Below are positions 6,367 to 7,547 of a stretch of 7,547 nt of DNA, piece by piece. Each line of letters opens with the position of its first letter. Within the stretch, counting starts at the first letter, position 1. The DNA is from an uncultured Collinsella sp. (lineage in GTDB: Bacteria; Actinomycetota; Coriobacteriia; Coriobacteriales; Coriobacteriaceae): contig CAKUFT010000048.1 of NCBI GenBank assembly GCA_934650095.1, forward strand, positions 1 to 7,547. Direction: 5' to 3'. The notes beneath the pieces were generated by a model. It was not told the origin of the DNA. It worked only from the letters and a program-made list of their open reading frames with translations, and made no database searches. The translations under genes were made by a program, and so were the position numbers.

Positions 6367-7308
6367 TTACTTGGAGGAAACCTTGCCGCTGGCGTCCTTG
6401 ACGACCTTCATGGCAGAGACGGGGATGAAGCCCTGCTCCTCGACGAGCTTGCCCTGGACGTCGTCGGAGAGCATGAAGTCCAGGAAGGCCTTGGTGGCCT
6501 CGTCGGCGTCCTTGGAGCAGTACATGTGCTCGGTAGCCCAAATCTTGAAGGAGTCGTCGGTGACGTTCTCGCTCTTGGGCTCGACGCCCTCGACCTTGAT
6601 GGCGTTGAACTTGGAGTCGTCGAAGTGCGAGAAGTCGAGGTAGGAGATGGCGTTGTCGGTGCTGGCCATCTGAGTCTGGACGTCGCCGGACTTGTCGAGC
6701 TCGGCGTCGCCCTTAAAGTCGACAGCCTCGTCGCCAAAGACGGCGGCCTCAAAGGTAGCGCGGGTGCCGGAGCCGGCCTTGCGGTTGAGGACGACGATGG
6801 TAGCGTCGTCGCCGCCGACCTCCTTCCAGTTGGTGATCTGGCCGGAGAAGATGCCCTTGAGCTGCTCGAGGGACAGGTCGTCGACCTTGACGTTCTTGGA
6901 GACGACGGGGCCCATGCCCACGACGGCGACCTCGTGGTCGACGAGGTTCTTGACCTGGTCGGCCTCGAGCTTGGTCTCGGCGAAGACGTCGGAGTTACCG
7001 ATGGTGACGGTGCCGGCGGCGACAGCGGTCAGGCCCTTGCCCGAACCGTTACCCGAGCCGGAGATGGAGACGTCGGGGTTGGCGTCCATGAACTTCTCGG
7101 CAGCAGCCTCGACGAGAGCCTGGAACGAAGAGGCGCCGTCGTAGGTCACCTCGCCGGAGACGGACTCGGCAGCGGCGGCGGCGCTACCCTTGTCGGCGGC
7201 ATCGGAAGTGTTAGAGCCACCGCAGCCAACGAGGCCGAGACCGACGATGCTGGCAAGACCACCAACGAGGCCGAGGAACTGACGACGAGAATAAGCCTGA
7301 TCGAGCAT
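6367..7308 (-). CDS. pstS: Phosphate-binding lipoprotein PstS with Tat-type signal
   Basis: PstS captures phosphate outside the membrane and delivers it to PstC/PstA. The 313-aa precursor starts with a short n-region carrying a twin-arginine motif, SRRQFLGL (R8, R9), then a hydrophobic stretch, then a lipobox, LVGC, with C29 as the predicted lipidated residue. This suggests export in folded form by the Tat pathway followed by lipid anchoring. A Ser/Ala-rich linker (30-52) precedes the binding fold. Phosphate-contact motifs include SGSGNGSGKGL (about 83-93), GNSDVF (104-109) and AGSGTRATFE (178-187). IFSGQITNW (153-161) is also typical of the family. I chose the ATG at 7306-7308 because AAAGG lies 6 nt upstream; an upstream in-frame ATG at 7341 lacks support and would bury the signal. 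First gene of the operon, probably induced by phosphate limitation. Confidence 0.96.
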   Translation of the reverse strand: MLDQAYSRRQFLGLVGGLASIVGLGLVGCGGSNTSDAADKGSAAAAAESVSGEVTYDGASSFQALVEAAAEKFMDANPDVSISGSGNGSGKGLTAVAAGTVTIGNSDVFAETKLEADQVKNLVDHEVAVVGMGPVVSKNVKVDDLSLEQLKGIFSGQITNWKEVGGDDATIVVLNRKAGSGTRATFEAAVFGDEAVDFKGDAELDKSGDVQTQMASTDNAISYLDFSHFDDSKFNAIKVEGVEPKSENVTDDSFKIWATEHMYCSKDADEATKAFLDFMLSDDVQGKLVEEQGFIPVSAMKVVKDASGKVSSK

Positions 7309-7451
7309 GATCTTCCTTTCATACATGCGACTCGCGGGCACCCTGCCCGCTTTGCTGTTTGGAAAGATACGACCCCGATCGGGCGGAAGCCGCGCCAGCT
7401 GCGGTTTCTTACGGGCATCTGATAGGCCCTTACCGCAAGCACGGCCCAGCC

Positions 7452-7468
7452 TTTACAAACGAATAACA
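7452..7468 (-). promoter_or_regulatory. Candidate PhoP box upstream of pstS
   Basis: On the minus strand this reads TGTTAT-TCGTT-TGTAAA: two similar hexamers starting 11 bp apart, the spacing of Bacillus-type PhoP direct repeats (TT(A/T/C)ACA on the opposite strand). A third TGTAAA lies at 7495-7500. The site is about 145 nt before the pstS start codon. No PhoP gene is in the window, so this is a candidate only. Confidence 0.3.
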
Positions 7469-7530
7469 ATCCCCACCCCAACCATGGCACGCCTTTTACA
7501 CCAGAGCAGTGGTCATTGGGAACGTTCTTA

Positions 7531-7544
7531 AACGACTAGTCGTT
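7531..7544. promoter_or_regulatory. 14-nt perfect palindrome at right edge
   Basis: AACGACTAGTCGTT is its own reverse complement. A second, 8-nt palindrome, GAACGTTC, lies at 7520-7527. Such symmetry suits a dimeric regulator binding site, but the gene it might control lies beyond the window, and a terminator stem without a loop is unlikely. Confidence 0.3.
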
Positions 7545-7547
7545 GGG

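Larger units (their letters stand above)
7309..7547. promoter_or_regulatory. pst operon leader and upstream region, no gene seen
   Basis: This gap should hold the pst promoter, though I find no convincing -35/-10 pair. It contains a perfect 7-bp hairpin with 3-nt loop at 7334-7350 (GCGGGCA, TGCCCGC), just before the pstS ribosome binding site, and a 10-nt palindrome, CCCGATCGGG, at 7374-7383. TGT(A/T)A(A/T) hexamers read on the minus strand lie at 7495-7500, 7463-7468 and 7452-7457; the last two start 11 bp apart, like Gram-positive PhoP boxes. A 14-nt palindrome lies at 7531-7544. These structures are seen; regulation by phosphate is expected from the genes, not shown. Confidence 0.5.

Noticed and set aside
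5319..6401. 360-aa open frame on the plus strand, rich in Asp, His, Arg and Gly
   Set aside because: Antisense to pstC and part of pstA; low-complexity composition mirrors membrane-protein codons on the other strand.
6526..7422. 298-aa open frame on the plus strand, rich in Val, Leu, Asp and Gly
   Set aside because: Antisense to pstS; the composition is a mirror of pstS codons and there is no domain pattern.

Overview
The window is high-GC bacterial DNA, and every confident gene lies on the minus strand. G/C-rich third positions, a twin-arginine lipoprotein signal on PstS, an actinobacterial type of Uup-like ABC-F protein, and repeats built around GTCCCC suggest an anaerobic actinobacterium of the Coriobacteriia, perhaps Collinsella or a relative. 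That placement is an inference from sequence style, not from a search.

Right half (about 7308 down to 3552): a complete high-affinity phosphate importer operon in the order pstS-pstC-pstA-pstB. PstS captures phosphate outside the membrane, PstC and PstA form the channel, and PstB hydrolyses ATP. The genes are tightly packed: a 25-nt gap between pstS and pstC, an 8-nt overlap of pstC and pstA, and a 4-nt ATGA overlap of pstA and pstB. A strong intrinsic terminator closes the operon directly after pstB, so no phoU or phoR/phoP gene follows in this unit. The roughly 240 bases upstream of pstS hold no gene but do hold a leader hairpin, PhoP-box-like repeats and a 14-nt perfect palindrome at the window edge.

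Middle (3429 down to 793): a two-gene unit encoding a 619-aa Uup-like ABC-F ATPase (soluble, ribosome or translation associated) and, 6 nt after its stop, a 256-aa Cof-type HAD phosphatase. A perfect 16-bp hairpin of repeat-element character sits in front of this unit.

Left (792 to 1): a 233-nt intergenic region with a pair of diverged GTCCCC repeats, a weak terminator candidate and two inverted repeats that look like operators. Next comes a 125-aa MntR/DtxR-type metal-dependent repressor. The last 181 bases carry an imperfect inverted repeat and no gene I can assign.

I see no CRISPR array, transposase gene, defence system or RNA gene. The coding content is ordinary housekeeping; the points worth a second look are mostly intergenic elements and details of the PstS signal peptide and the DtxR-family metal site.
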